Source of the DNA: Pseudomonas asturiensis
Lineage (GTDB): Bacteria > Pseudomonadota > Gammaproteobacteria > Pseudomonadales > Pseudomonadaceae
Direction of reading: 5' to 3'
Length of the DNA stretch: 64,000 nucleotides
Assembly (NCBI RefSeq): GCF_900143095.1
Contig: NZ_FRDA01000024.1
Coordinates: 17,671 to 81,670 of the forward strand
The notes below the pieces were generated by a model. That model was not told the origin of the DNA, searched no databases, and saw only the letters and a list, made by a program, of their open reading frames with translations. How positions within the stretch are numbered: position 1 is the stretch's first letter; each line of letters starts with the position of its first letter. Shown here piece by piece: positions 8,935 through 17,603 of the stretch. Position numbers and translations under genes: made by a program.

Positions 8935-9327
8935 ATGAGTATGCAGGACCCGTTAGCGGACATGCTAACTCGTATCCGTAATGCCCAGATGGCTGAAAAG
9001 CCCGTCGTAAGCATGCCATCTTCCACGTTGAAGGTTGCTGTAGCCAAAGTCCTGAAGGACGAGGGTTACATTGCGGGTTATCAGATCAGCAGCGAAGTTA
9101 AACCATCGCTGTCCATCGAGCTTAAGTACTTCGAAGGCCGTCCGGTCATTGAAGAAGTTAAGCGCGTCAGCCGTCCAGGCTTGCGTCAGTACAAGTCCTC
9201 CGACGATCTGCCAAAAGTTCGTGGCGGTCTCGGTGTGTCTATCGTCTCCACCAACAAAGGTGTGATGACGGATCGTGCTGCGCGCGCTGCCGGTGTCGGT
9301 GGCGAAGTGCTTTGCACTGTGTTCTAA
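8935..9327 (+). CDS. rpsH: 30S ribosomal protein S8
   Basis: S8 binds 16S rRNA helix 21 and is the translational repressor of the spc operon in E. coli. The product has 130 residues (MSMQDPLADMLTRIRNAQ). The second Met codon at 8941 is an alternative start. The conserved C-terminal block GGLGVSIVSTNKGVMTDRAAR is present. A clear Shine-Dalgarno TTTTAGGAGCG precedes it. Confidence 0.96.
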   Translation: MSMQDPLADMLTRIRNAQMAEKPVVSMPSSTLKVAVAKVLKDEGYIAGYQISSEVKPSLSIELKYFEGRPVIEEVKRVSRPGLRQYKSSDDLPKVRGGLGVSIVSTNKGVMTDRAARAAGVGGEVLCTVF

Positions 9328-9339
9328 GGGGGGATAAGC

Positions 9340-9873
9340 ATGTCACGCGTAGCTAAGAACCCCGTTAAGTTGCCATCCGGCGTCGAAGTCAAACTCGTCG
9401 GCCAGCAGCTTTCGGTGAAGGGTGCCAAGGGCACTCTGGAACTGAACATCCATTCGTCCGTTGAGATTGTTGAAGAAGCTGGTGAGCTGCGTTTCGCTGC
9501 TCGCAATGGCGATCAACAAACCCGCGCAATGGCAGGCACAACTCGTGCACTGGTTAACAACATGGTCCAGGGCGTAAGCCAAGGCTTCGAGCGTAAGCTC
9601 CAGCTGGTCGGTGTTGGTTACAAGGCGCAAGCAAAAGGCACGGTCCTGAACCTGGCACTTGGCTTCTCGCACCCGGTGGATTACGAATTGCCGAATGGCA
9701 TCACCGCTGAGACCCCCAGCCAGACCGATATCCTGATTCGCGGTATCGATAAGCAGTTGGTTGGTCAAGTGGCCGCTGAGATCCGCGACTTCCGCCGTCC
9801 TGAGCCTTACAAAGGCAAAGGTGTGCGTTACGCGGACGAAGTCGTCCGCCGTAAAGAAGCCAAGAAGAAGTAG
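9340..9873 (+). CDS. rplF: 50S ribosomal protein L6
   Basis: L6 lies near the factor-binding site of the 50S subunit. The product has 177 residues (MSRVAKNPVKLPSGVEVKL), with the family signature RRPEPYKGKGVRYADE near the C-terminus. It follows rpsH by 12 bases. Confidence 0.97.
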   Translation: MSRVAKNPVKLPSGVEVKLVGQQLSVKGAKGTLELNIHSSVEIVEEAGELRFAARNGDQQTRAMAGTTRALVNNMVQGVSQGFERKLQLVGVGYKAQAKGTVLNLALGFSHPVDYELPNGITAETPSQTDILIRGIDKQLVGQVAAEIRDFRRPEPYKGKGVRYADEVVRRKEAKKK

Positions 9874-9883
9874 GGCATAGCAA

Positions 9884-10234
9884 ATGACCGTCAAAAAAGT
9901 TACCCGACTGCGTCGCGCTCGCAAAGCACGCCTGAAAATGCACGAGCTAGAAGTCGTGCGTCTCTGCGTGCACCGCTCTTCGCAGCACATTTATGCCCAG
10001 GTCATTTCGGCCGACGGCAGCAAAGTCCTGGCAAGCGCCTCGACTTTGGACAAAGAACTGCGTGATGGCGCCACTGGCAACATCGACGCGGCCACTAAGG
10101 TTGGCAAGCTGGTCGCCGAGCGTGCAAAAGCCGCGGGCGTATCGCAAGTGGCTTTCGACCGTTCTGGCTTCAAGTACCACGGCCGTGTCAAAGCGCTGGC
10201 TGATGCTGCTCGTGAAGGCGGGCTGGAGTTCTAA
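9884..10234 (+). CDS. rplR: 50S ribosomal protein L18
   Basis: L18 brings 5S rRNA into the 50S subunit with L5 and L25. The product has 116 residues, the usual length, with the basic N-terminus KKVTRLRRARKARLKM and the C-terminal FDRSGFKYHGRVKALADAARE. Confidence 0.96.
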   Translation: MTVKKVTRLRRARKARLKMHELEVVRLCVHRSSQHIYAQVISADGSKVLASASTLDKELRDGATGNIDAATKVGKLVAERAKAAGVSQVAFDRSGFKYHGRVKALADAAREGGLEF

Positions 10235-10237
10235 GTT

Positions 10238-10738
10238 ATGGCAAATAACGACCAAAAACGCGACGAAGGCTACATCGAGAAGCTGGTTCAAGTTAACCGC
10301 GTGGCCAAAACCGTAAAAGGCGGCCGTATCTTCACTTTCACTGCGTTGACCGTAGTCGGTGATGGTAAAGGGCGTGTTGGCTTCGGCCGTGGCAAGTCAC
10401 GTGAAGTGCCTGCTGCAATCCAGAAAGCGATGGAAGCTGCTCGCCGCAACATGATCCAGGTGGATCTGAACGGCACTACTCTGCAGTACGCTATGAAGTC
10501 TGCCCATGGCGCTTCGAAGGTGTACATGCAGCCTGCTTCTGAAGGTACCGGTATCATCGCTGGCGGCGCTATGCGCGCAGTGCTGGAAGTTGCTGGTGTT
10601 CAGAACGTATTGGCCAAGTGCTACGGCTCGACTAACCCTGTCAACGTGGTTCACGCCACTTTCAAGGGTCTGAAGGGCATGCAGTCTCCTGAATCCATTG
10701 CCGCCAAGCGTGGCAAGCGTGTTGAGGAGATCATCTGA
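10238..10738 (+). CDS. rpsE: 30S ribosomal protein S5
   Basis: S5 works with S4 in decoding accuracy and mRNA entry. The product has 166 residues. The basic loop with VNRVAKTVKGGRIFTFTALT, where spectinomycin-resistance changes occur in the family, is present. It starts 3 bases after rplR. Confidence 0.96.
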   Translation: MANNDQKRDEGYIEKLVQVNRVAKTVKGGRIFTFTALTVVGDGKGRVGFGRGKSREVPAAIQKAMEAARRNMIQVDLNGTTLQYAMKSAHGASKVYMQPASEGTGIIAGGAMRAVLEVAGVQNVLAKCYGSTNPVNVVHATFKGLKGMQSPESIAAKRGKRVEEII

Positions 10739-10740
10739 TC

Positions 10741-10917
10741 ATGGCTACCGTAAAAGTAACGCTGATCAAAAGCATGACCGGCCGCATCCCTAACCACAAA
10801 TTGTGCGTTAAGGGTCTGGGTCTGCGTCGCATCGGTCACACTGTAGAAGTCCTGGATACTCCCGAAAATCGCGGGATGATCAACAAGGCTTACTACATGC
10901 TGCGAGTCGAGGGTTAA
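10741..10917 (+). CDS. rpmD: 50S ribosomal protein L30
   Basis: L30 is a small 50S protein. The frame from ATG 10741 to TAA 10917 encodes 58 residues (MATVKVTLIKSMTGRIPNHK..., GLRRIGHTVEVLDTPENRGM...). It lies 2 bases after rpsE and 3 bases before rplO, exactly the place of rpmD in spc operons. Confidence 0.95.
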   Translation: MATVKVTLIKSMTGRIPNHKLCVKGLGLRRIGHTVEVLDTPENRGMINKAYYMLRVEG

Positions 10918-10920
10918 TCG

Positions 10921-11355
10921 ATGAAACTCAATGATCTGAGTCCAGCGCCGGGTTCCCGTCGCGAAAAGCATCGTCCGGGCCGTGGTATCGGTAGCGGTTT
11001 GGGTAAGACCGGTGGCCGTGGCCACAAAGGTCAGACCTCCCGCTCCGGTGGCACCATCGCTCCGGGCTTTGAGGGCGGCCAACAGCCGCTGCATCGTCGT
11101 CTGCCAAAATTCGGTTTCGTTTCCCTGAAAGCCATGGATCGCGCAGAAGTGCGTTTGTCCGAGCTGGCTAAAGTGGCAGGCGATATCGTAACTGTGCAGA
11201 CCCTGAAGGATGCCAACGTGATTAACCAGAACGTTCAGCGTGTGAAAATCATGCTGTCGGGCGAAGTTACTCGCGCTGTCACCATCAAGGGTATCGCCGC
11301 CACCAAAGGTGCGCGTGCGGCTATCGAAGCAGCTGGCGGCAAGTTCGAGGAATAA
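10921..11355 (+). CDS. rplO: 50S ribosomal protein L15
   Basis: L15 is a late-assembling 50S protein. The product has 144 residues with the glycine/arginine-rich N-terminal part (GSRREKHRPGRGIGSGLGKT). The stop TAA at 11353-11355 touches the secY ATG directly. Confidence 0.96.
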   Translation: MKLNDLSPAPGSRREKHRPGRGIGSGLGKTGGRGHKGQTSRSGGTIAPGFEGGQQPLHRRLPKFGFVSLKAMDRAEVRLSELAKVAGDIVTVQTLKDANVINQNVQRVKIMLSGEVTRAVTIKGIAATKGARAAIEAAGGKFEE

Positions 11356-12690
11356 ATGGCTAAGCAAGGTGCTCTCTCAGCGCTCGGCAAAGGCGGTATG
11401 TCTGAACTCTGGGCTCGTCTGCGTTTTCTGTTCCTGGCGATTATCGTCTACCGAATAGGCGCACACATCCCGGTTCCAGGTATCAACCCGGACCGACTCG
11501 CAGAACTGTTTCGACAGAATGAGGGGACCATTCTTAGCTTGTTCAACATGTTTTCCGGCGGCGCGCTGGAACGGATGAGCATCTTTGCACTGGGGATCAT
11601 GCCGTACATTTCGGCATCGATCATCATGCAGCTGATGACCGCCGTGAGCCCGCAGCTGGAGCAGTTGAAGAAGGAAGGTGAAGCTGGCCGTCGCAAGATT
11701 AGCCAGTACACCCGCTATGGCACCGTTGTCCTGGCTCTGGTTCAAGCTGTCGGCATGTCCGTCGGCCTGGCGAGTCAGGGTGTAGCGTTTTCTGGGGACC
11801 TTGGTTTCCACTTTGTGGCCGTAACCACCTTCGTGGCAGGTGCGATGTTCATGATGTGGCTGGGCGAGCAGATCACCGAACGCGGTGTCGGTAACGGTAT
11901 CTCGATGTTGATTTTCGCAGGTATCGTCGCCGGTCTTCCGAGAGCAATCGGGCAGTCTTTCGAGTCTGCACGTCAGGGTGATATCAATATCTTCGCTCTG
12001 GTTGCGATCGGTTTGCTGGCAGTAGCGATTATCGGTTTTGTGGTGTTCATTGAGCGTGGTCAGCGTCGTATTGCTGTTCACTACGCCAAGCGTCAGCAGG
12101 GCCGTAAGGTCTTTGCTGCGCAGACCAGCCACTTGCCGCTGAAAGTGAACATGGCTGGTGTGATTCCGGCCATTTTTGCGAGCAGCATTTTGCTGTTCCC
12201 GGCTTCGCTGGGTTCCTGGTTTGGTCAGTCTGAAGGTCTGGGCTGGTTGCAGGACATCTCGCAGTCGATCGCTCCTGGTCAGCCGTTGAATATTCTGCTG
12301 TTTAGTGCAGGGATTATTTTCTTCTGCTTCTTCTATACGGCGTTGATGTTCAATCCGAAAGACGTAGCGGAAAACCTGAAGAAGTCCGGTGCCTTTATTC
12401 CGGGCATCCGTCCAGGCGAGCAGTCGGCGCGCTACATTGATGGCGTTCTGACTCGTTTGACCATGTTCGGTGCTCTTTATATGACGGCCGTGTGTCTGCT
12501 TCCCCAGTTTCTGGTGGTCGCGGCAAACGTACCGTTCTACCTTGGCGGGACCTCGTTGCTGATCGTGGTCGTGGTTGTGATGGACTTCATGTCCCAAGTG
12601 CAATCTCACCTCGTTTCGCACCAGTATGAATCCCTGATGAAGAAAGCCAACCTGAAGGGCTACGGTGGCAGCGGCGGTATGCTGCGCTGA
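11356..12690 (+). CDS. secY: Protein translocase subunit SecY
   Basis: SecY is the channel subunit of the SecYEG translocon in the inner membrane. The product has 444 residues with about ten hydrophobic segments. Recognisable blocks are [11 protein letters not shown] in TM1, the plug-region sequence [32 protein letters not shown], and [12 protein letters not shown]. It sits in the spc operon with no gap after rplO. Confidence 0.97.
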
Positions 12691-12718
12691 AGCACCCCTA
12701 AGGTTCGAGGAGTTGGTG

Positions 12719-12835
12719 ATGAAAGTTCGTGCATCGGTGAAAAAGCTGTGCCGTAACTGCAAGATTATTCGCCGCGAAGGTGTTGTTCGAGTAATTTGCA
12801 GCGCGGAACCACGTCATAAGCAGCGCCAAGGCTGA
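12719..12835 (+). CDS. rpmJ: 50S ribosomal protein L36 (zinc-binding form)
   Basis: A 38-residue product starts [14 protein letters not shown] at ATG 12719 after the Shine-Dalgarno GAGGAGT. The zinc ribbon ligands of the C+ form are visible: Cys11, Cys14, Cys27 and His33. It is the last gene of the spc operon. Confidence 0.95.
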
Positions 12836-12853
12836 TTGTGATTTGTGCTTAAG

Positions 12854-12877
12854 CCCAGCAGCTAGTGCGCTGCTGGG
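12854..12877 (+). terminator. Hairpin at the end of the spc operon
   Basis: A perfect 9-bp stem (CCCAGCAGC / GCTGCTGGG) with loop TAGTGC is followed by TTGATTATTTGTT, a poor T tract. It is probably a terminator or partial terminator 18 bases after rpmJ. Its 3' edge abuts the -35 box of the next promoter. Confidence 0.7.
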
Positions 12878-12906
12878 TTGATTATTTGTTACTACAGCGA
12901 TATTAT
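12878..12906 (+). promoter_or_regulatory. Promoter of the alpha operon (rpsM)
   Basis: The -35 box TTGATT (12878-12883), a 17-base spacer, and -10 box TATTAT (12901-12906) fit sigma70. A short hairpin (CGCCC 12911-12915 with GGGCG 12932-12936) follows in the leader before rpsM and could take part in S4 control, which is inference. Confidence 0.7.
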
Positions 12907-12965
12907 CTCGCGCCCTATTTCTTGGCTTCCGGGGCGTAGGTAGCTGTCAATTGGAGTCCCACTGA

Positions 12966-13322
12966 ATGGCCCGTATTGCAGGCGTTAACATTCCAGATAA
13001 CAAGCATACTGTTATCTCGCTGACCTACATCTATGGTGTTGGTCGCACCACTGCACAGAAAATTTGTGCAACCACCGGGGTTAACCCGGCGGCGAAGATC
13101 AAAGATCTGAGCGACGAGCAGATTGAACAGCTGCGTGGCGAAGTGGCGAAGTTCACCACTGAAGGTGACCTGCGTCGCGAAATCAACATGAAAATCAAGC
13201 GCTTGATGGACCTGGGCTGCTACCGCGGTCTGCGTCATCGTCGTGGTCTGCCAGTACGCGGTCAGCGTACCAAGACCAACGCGCGTACTCGCAAAGGTCC
13301 GCGTAAGCCGATCCGCAAGTAA
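12966..13322 (+). CDS. rpsM: 30S ribosomal protein S13
   Basis: S13 is a 30S head protein that contacts the 50S subunit and P-site tRNA. The product has 118 residues (MARIAGVNIPDNKHTVISLTY), ending in a basic tail. It is the first gene of the alpha operon rpsM-rpsK-rpsD-rpoA-rplQ. Confidence 0.97.
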   Translation: MARIAGVNIPDNKHTVISLTYIYGVGRTTAQKICATTGVNPAAKIKDLSDEQIEQLRGEVAKFTTEGDLRREINMKIKRLMDLGCYRGLRHRRGLPVRGQRTKTNARTRKGPRKPIRK

Positions 13323-13352
13323 TCGCTCCAGCGCAACGACAGGAATTTAGTC

Positions 13353-13742
13353 ATGGCAAAACCTGCTGCTCGTCCTCGTAAAAAAGTTAAAAAGACAGTG
13401 GTTGATGGCATCGCCCACATCCACGCGTCTTTTAACAACACAATCGTCACCATTACCGATCGTCAAGGTAACGCTCTTTCTTGGGCTACCTCCGGCGGTT
13501 CGGGTTTCCGTGGTTCCCGCAAGTCCACGCCGTTCGCTGCTCAGGTAGCTGCTGAACGTGCTGGTCAAGCTGCGCTGGAATACGGTCTGAAGAACCTCGA
13601 CGTCAATGTCAAGGGTCCAGGCCCAGGTCGTGAATCCGCTGTCCGTGCATTGAACGGCTGTGGCTATAAGATCGCCAGCATCACCGACGTGACGCCAATC
13701 CCGCACAACGGGTGCCGTCCGCCGAAGAAGCGCCGCGTGTAA
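13353..13742 (+). CDS. rpsK: 30S ribosomal protein S11
   Basis: S11 is a platform protein of the 30S subunit. The product has 129 residues, with the conserved C-terminal block NGCRPPKKRRV and the GSGFRGSRKSTPFAAQVAAE stretch. It follows rpsM by 30 bases. Confidence 0.97.
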   Translation: MAKPAARPRKKVKKTVVDGIAHIHASFNNTIVTITDRQGNALSWATSGGSGFRGSRKSTPFAAQVAAERAGQAALEYGLKNLDVNVKGPGPGRESAVRALNGCGYKIASITDVTPIPHNGCRPPKKRRV

Positions 13743-13760
13743 TCCAGGAGACTGTAAGAA

Positions 13761-14381
13761 ATGGCTCGTTACATTGGTCCAAAATGCAAACTTGCTCGTC
13801 GTGAAGGCACCGATCTCTTTCTGAAGAGCGGCGTTCGCGCTATCGAATCCAAGTGCAACATCGAAGCAGCTCCAGGCATCCACGGTCAGCGCCGCGGTCG
13901 CCAGTCCGATTACGGTACTCAGCTGCGTGAAAAGCAAAAAGTCCGTCGTATCTACGGCGTTCTCGAGCGTCAGTTCAGCGGCTACTACAAAGAAGCCGCC
14001 GGCAAGAAAGGCGCAACAGGTGAGAACCTGCTGCAGCTGCTCGAATGCCGTCTGGACAACGTTGTATACCGCATGGGCTTCGGCTCGACTCGTGCCGAAT
14101 CCCGTCAATTGGTTTCGCACAAGTCTGTTAGCGTCAACGGCAAAACCGTTAACGTTCCTTCTTACCAGGTTCGTGCTGGCGACGTTGTTGCTATCCGCGA
14201 AAAGGCTAAGAACCAACTGCGTATTGTCCAGGCTCTCGATCTGTGTGCCCAACGTGGCCGCGTAGAATGGGTAGAAGTAGACACTGAGAAGAAATCGGGC
14301 GTTTTCAAGAACGTACCAGCTCGCAGTGATCTATCCGCCGACATCAACGAAAGCCTGATTGTCGAGCTCTACTCCAAGTAA
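13761..14381 (+). CDS. rpsD: 30S ribosomal protein S4
   Basis: S4 starts 30S assembly and is the repressor of the alpha operon in E. coli. The product has 206 residues with an S4 RNA-binding domain around residues 95-155 (RLDNVVYRMGFGSTRAESRQ and VSVNGKTVNVPSYQVR). Confidence 0.97.
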   Translation: MARYIGPKCKLARREGTDLFLKSGVRAIESKCNIEAAPGIHGQRRGRQSDYGTQLREKQKVRRIYGVLERQFSGYYKEAAGKKGATGENLLQLLECRLDNVVYRMGFGSTRAESRQLVSHKSVSVNGKTVNVPSYQVRAGDVVAIREKAKNQLRIVQALDLCAQRGRVEWVEVDTEKKSGVFKNVPARSDLSADINESLIVELYSK

Positions 14382-14403
14382 GGGCTAGAAAATAGGTGCA
14401 TCC

Positions 14404-15405
14404 ATGCAGATTTCGGTAAATGAGTTCCTGACACCCCGCCATATTGATGTGCAGGTTGTCAGTCCAACCCGCGCCAAGATCACTCTCGAGCCTCTCGAGC
14501 GTGGTTTTGGCCATACCCTGGGCAACGCGCTACGTCGCATTTTGTTGTCCTCCATGCCCGGCTGTGCAGTAGTCGAGGCCGAGATTGACGGTGTACTCCA
14601 TGAGTACAGCGCCATCGAAGGTGTACAGGAAGACGTCATTGAAATCCTGTTGAACCTTAAAGGTCTGGCTATCAAGCTGCACGGTCGAGACGAAGTTACG
14701 CTGACCTTGTCGAAGAAGGGTTCGGGGGTGGTTACCGCTGCCGATATTCAGCTGGATCATGATGTCGAGATCGTTAACCCCGATCACGTAATCGCTAACC
14801 TGGCGTCTAACGGCGCCTTGAACATGAAGCTCACCGTAGCTCGTGGTCGTGGTTATGAGCCGGCAGACTCGCGTCAAAGCGATGAAGACGAAAGCCGCAG
14901 CATTGGTCGCTTGCAGCTTGACTCTTCGTTCAGCCCGGTTCGCCGTATCGCATACGTGGTGGAAAACGCCCGTGTCGAGCAGCGCACTAACCTGGACAAG
15001 CTGGTTATTGATCTGGAAACCAACGGTACCCTGGATCCTGAAGAGGCTATTCGCCGCGCTGCAACCATCCTGCAACAGCAGTTGGCTGCGTTCGTCGATC
15101 TCAAAGGCGACAGCGAACCAGTGGTAATCGAACAGGAAGACGAGATCGATCCGATCCTGCTCCGTCCGGTTGACGATTTGGAACTGACTGTACGTTCGGC
15201 TAACTGCCTTAAGGCGGAGAACATTTACTACATTGGTGACCTGATTCAGCGCACCGAAGTAGAACTGTTGAAAACTCCGAACCTTGGGAAGAAGTCTTTG
15301 ACTGAGATCAAAGACGTTCTGGCCTCCCGTGGTCTGTCCCTCGGCATGCGCCTCGACAACTGGCCGCCGGCAAGTCTTAAGAAGGACGACAAGGCTACGG
15401 CCTGA
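14404..15405 (+). CDS. rpoA: DNA-directed RNA polymerase subunit alpha
   Basis: RpoA nucleates RNA polymerase assembly and its C-terminal domain contacts UP elements and activators. The product has 333 residues. The N-terminal dimerisation domain includes RGFGHTLGNALRRILLSSMPG. The C-terminal domain from about residue 250 includes NCLKAENIYYIGDLIQRTEVELLKTPNLGKKSLTEIKDVL in part, with the DNA-contact residues of the family. Confidence 0.98.
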   Translation: MQISVNEFLTPRHIDVQVVSPTRAKITLEPLERGFGHTLGNALRRILLSSMPGCAVVEAEIDGVLHEYSAIEGVQEDVIEILLNLKGLAIKLHGRDEVTLTLSKKGSGVVTAADIQLDHDVEIVNPDHVIANLASNGALNMKLTVARGRGYEPADSRQSDEDESRSIGRLQLDSSFSPVRRIAYVVENARVEQRTNLDKLVIDLETNGTLDPEEAIRRAATILQQQLAAFVDLKGDSEPVVIEQEDEIDPILLRPVDDLELTVRSANCLKAENIYYIGDLIQRTEVELLKTPNLGKKSLTEIKDVLASRGLSLGMRLDNWPPASLKKDDKATA

Positions 15406-15446
15406 TCGTCGTAATCACCGAACGCGAGTTTGGTAAGGAATGAACC

Positions 15447-15833
15447 ATGCGTCATCGTAAAAGTGGACGTCACCTGAGCCGTACCAGCTCTCACCGCAAA
15501 GCCATGTTTCAAAACATGGCGGTGTCGCTGTTCGAGCACGAGCTGATCAAGACTACCCTGCCGAAAGCCAAGGAACTGCGCCGCGTTGCCGAGCCGCTGA
15601 TCACCCTGGCTAAGGAAGATAGCGTTGCTAACCGTCGTCTGGCTTTCGACCGTACTCGTTCGAAAGAAATCGTCGGCAAGCTGTTCAACGATCTGGGCAA
15701 GCGCTATGCAACCCGTCAGGGCGGCTACCTGCGTATCCTCAAGTGCGGTTTCCGCGCTGGCGACAACGCGCCTATGGCGTACGTCGAGTTGGTTGATCGT
15801 CCTGTCGGTGGCTCTGTAGAAGCCGCTGAATAA
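15447..15833 (+). CDS. rplQ: 50S ribosomal protein L17
   Basis: L17 is a 50S protein near the exit tunnel. The product has 128 residues (MRHRKSGRHLSRTSSHRKAM), the family's characteristic N-terminus. It is the last gene of the alpha operon and is followed by a terminator. Confidence 0.97.
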   Translation: MRHRKSGRHLSRTSSHRKAMFQNMAVSLFEHELIKTTLPKAKELRRVAEPLITLAKEDSVANRRLAFDRTRSKEIVGKLFNDLGKRYATRQGGYLRILKCGFRAGDNAPMAYVELVDRPVGGSVEAAE

Positions 15834-15850
15834 GACATCAGTTTGAACAG

Positions 15851-15877
15851 AAAACCGGGCCCAGTGCCCGGTTTTTT
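15851..15877 (+). terminator. Terminator of the alpha operon (after rplQ)
   Basis: Stem AACCGGGC / GCCCGGTT with loop CCAGT is followed by six T. It lies 18 bases after rplQ. Confidence 0.92.
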
Positions 15878-15924
15878 GTTGTCTGGAATTGATAAAGCCT
15901 ATCGGCCTTTAATAATCAATAAAT

Positions 15925-15953
15925 TTGCTGATGTAACGCTTTCGAATAATACT
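15925..15953 (+). promoter_or_regulatory. Candidate promoter of katA
   Basis: TTGCTG (15925-15930), 17 bases, AATACT (15948-15953). Just upstream an imperfect dyad (AATTGAT at about 15887 with ATCAAT at about 15915) could be an operator. No clear OxyR spacing was found. Confidence 0.45.
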
Positions 15954-16002
15954 CTCGCTCAAGCTGATTAACCGGCTATATAAAGCCTGAGGAAGAGAGT
16001 GC

Positions 16003-17448
16003 ATGACCCTGAAGACGCTTACGACCGCCAGTGGCGCGCCAGTCGCCGATAACCAGAACTCTCGTTCTGCTGGGCCGCGGGGTCCTTTGCTGCTGGAAGA
16101 TTTCCACCTGATCGAGAAGCTCGCTCACTTCAACCGCGAGAACATCCCTGAGCGTCGCGTACACGCCAAAGGTTCGGGAGCTCATGGTACGTTCACCGTC
16201 ACCCGGGACATTACTCAGTACACCAGCGCCGATTTGTTCAACGCTGTTGGCAAGCAGACGCCGATTTTCATTCGCTTCTCCACCGTAGGGGGCGAGCGTG
16301 GCTCTGCGGACACCGAGCGTGATCCACGCGGCTTTGCGGTGAAGTTCTACACGCAGGAAGGAAACTGGGACATCGTAGGCAACAACACGCCGGTGTTTTT
16401 CATTCGCGACCCACTGAAGTTTCCTGACTTCATCCACACTCAGAAGCGTCTTCCGCAGACCAACCTGAAAAGCCCGCAGATGATGTGGGATTTTTGGTCG
16501 CACTCGCCTGAAGCGCTGCACCAGGTCACCATCCTGTTCTCGGATCGCGGCATTCCTGACGGCTATCGCCATATGCACGGGTTCGGCAGCCACACCTACA
16601 GCCTCATCAGCGCCAATGGCGAGCGTCACTGGGTCAAATGGCACTACAAGAGCAAGCAGGGCATCAAGAACCTCACGCCTGAGGACGCGGCGCGCATTGC
16701 GGGCACTGATCCGGATTATGCTCAGCGTGATCTGTTCACCGCGATTGAGCAGGGCGACTTTCCGAAATGGCAGGTGTGTGTTCAGCTGATGACCGAGGCT
16801 CAGGCCAACCATCATCACGAAAACCCTTTCGACGTGACCAAGACCTGGTCGCAGAAGGAGTATCCGCTGATCGAAGTGGGCGAGCTTGAGCTCAATCGCA
16901 ATCCACTCAACTACTTCGCTGAAGTTGAACAGGCCGCGTTTGGACCAAGCAACATGGTGCCAGGCGTCGGTCTTTCGCCAGACCGCATGCTCCAGGGCCG
17001 CGTGTTTGCTTACGCCGATGCGCACCGTTATCGCGTGGGCACCAATCACCAGCAATTGCCGATCAATGCGCCGAAGAATCCCGTCTACAGCTACCAGCGT
17101 GACGGCTCGATGGCGTTCGGCACCAACGGTGGTGCAGAGCCTAATTACGAGCCAAACAGCTACTCCGACGCTCCCAGGCAGGATGCGCGTTATGCCGAGC
17201 CGGCGCTTGCATTGAGCGGTACCGCCGATCGTCATGATCATCGCGTCGACGGCGATTACTACAGTCAGGCGGGCAAGCTTTTCAACCTGATGAACGCCGA
17301 TCAAAAAGCGCTGTTGATCAACAATATTGCCGGTGCGATGGCTGGCGTATCCAGCGACGTGGTTCAGCGCCAGCTGCAGCACTTCTACAAAGCCGACTCC
17401 GCTTACGGTGAAGGCATTGCCGATGCTTTGGGTGTAAAACTGGGCTGA
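16003..17448 (+). CDS. katA: Catalase, small-subunit heme type
   Basis: It breaks down hydrogen peroxide to water and oxygen. The product has 481 residues, the length of clade 3 catalases. The distal histidine region RRVHAKGSGAHGTF, the FIRFSTVGGERGSADTERDPRGFAVKFY block, and the proximal heme tyrosine region RMLQGRVFAYADAHRYR are present. There is no signal peptide. The start ATG 16003 follows GAGGAAGAG. It stands before the ferritin gene, the order recalled for P. aeruginosa katA-bfrA, which fits a peroxide and iron protection pair. Confidence 0.95.
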   Translation: MTLKTLTTASGAPVADNQNSRSAGPRGPLLLEDFHLIEKLAHFNRENIPERRVHAKGSGAHGTFTVTRDITQYTSADLFNAVGKQTPIFIRFSTVGGERGSADTERDPRGFAVKFYTQEGNWDIVGNNTPVFFIRDPLKFPDFIHTQKRLPQTNLKSPQMMWDFWSHSPEALHQVTILFSDRGIPDGYRHMHGFGSHTYSLISANGERHWVKWHYKSKQGIKNLTPEDAARIAGTDPDYAQRDLFTAIEQGDFPKWQVCVQLMTEAQANHHHENPFDVTKTWSQKEYPLIEVGELELNRNPLNYFAEVEQAAFGPSNMVPGVGLSPDRMLQGRVFAYADAHRYRVGTNHQQLPINAPKNPVYSYQRDGSMAFGTNGGAEPNYEPNSYSDAPRQDARYAEPALALSGTADRHDHRVDGDYYSQAGKLFNLMNADQKALLINNIAGAMAGVSSDVVQRQLQHFYKADSAYGEGIADALGVKLG

Positions 17449-17465
17449 GTCTAAGTGAGAAACAG

Positions 17466-17490
17466 AACCGCCCTCATTTGGGCGGTTTTT
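17466..17490 (+). terminator. Terminator after katA
   Basis: Stem ACCGCCC / GGGCGGT with loop TCATTT and a TTTT tail, 18 bases after the katA stop. Confidence 0.9.
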
Positions 17491-17603
17491 CGCTTCTGGA
17501 TGGCGTGAAATCGACGCTTTTTATCGGATTATTGCGTTTTTCCGAGTGACCTCTCGCGACGCTTGGTTCAAACTATCGCCTTTAAAGCAGGAGATCTGGT
17601 GCG

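Noticed and set aside
11377..12762. 461-residue open frame opposite secY
   Set aside because: It is a shadow of secY with unlikely composition rich in His, Gln and Arg.
15890..15925. OxyR site before katA
   Set aside because: The required ATAG-N7-CTAT spacing repeated four times is not found.
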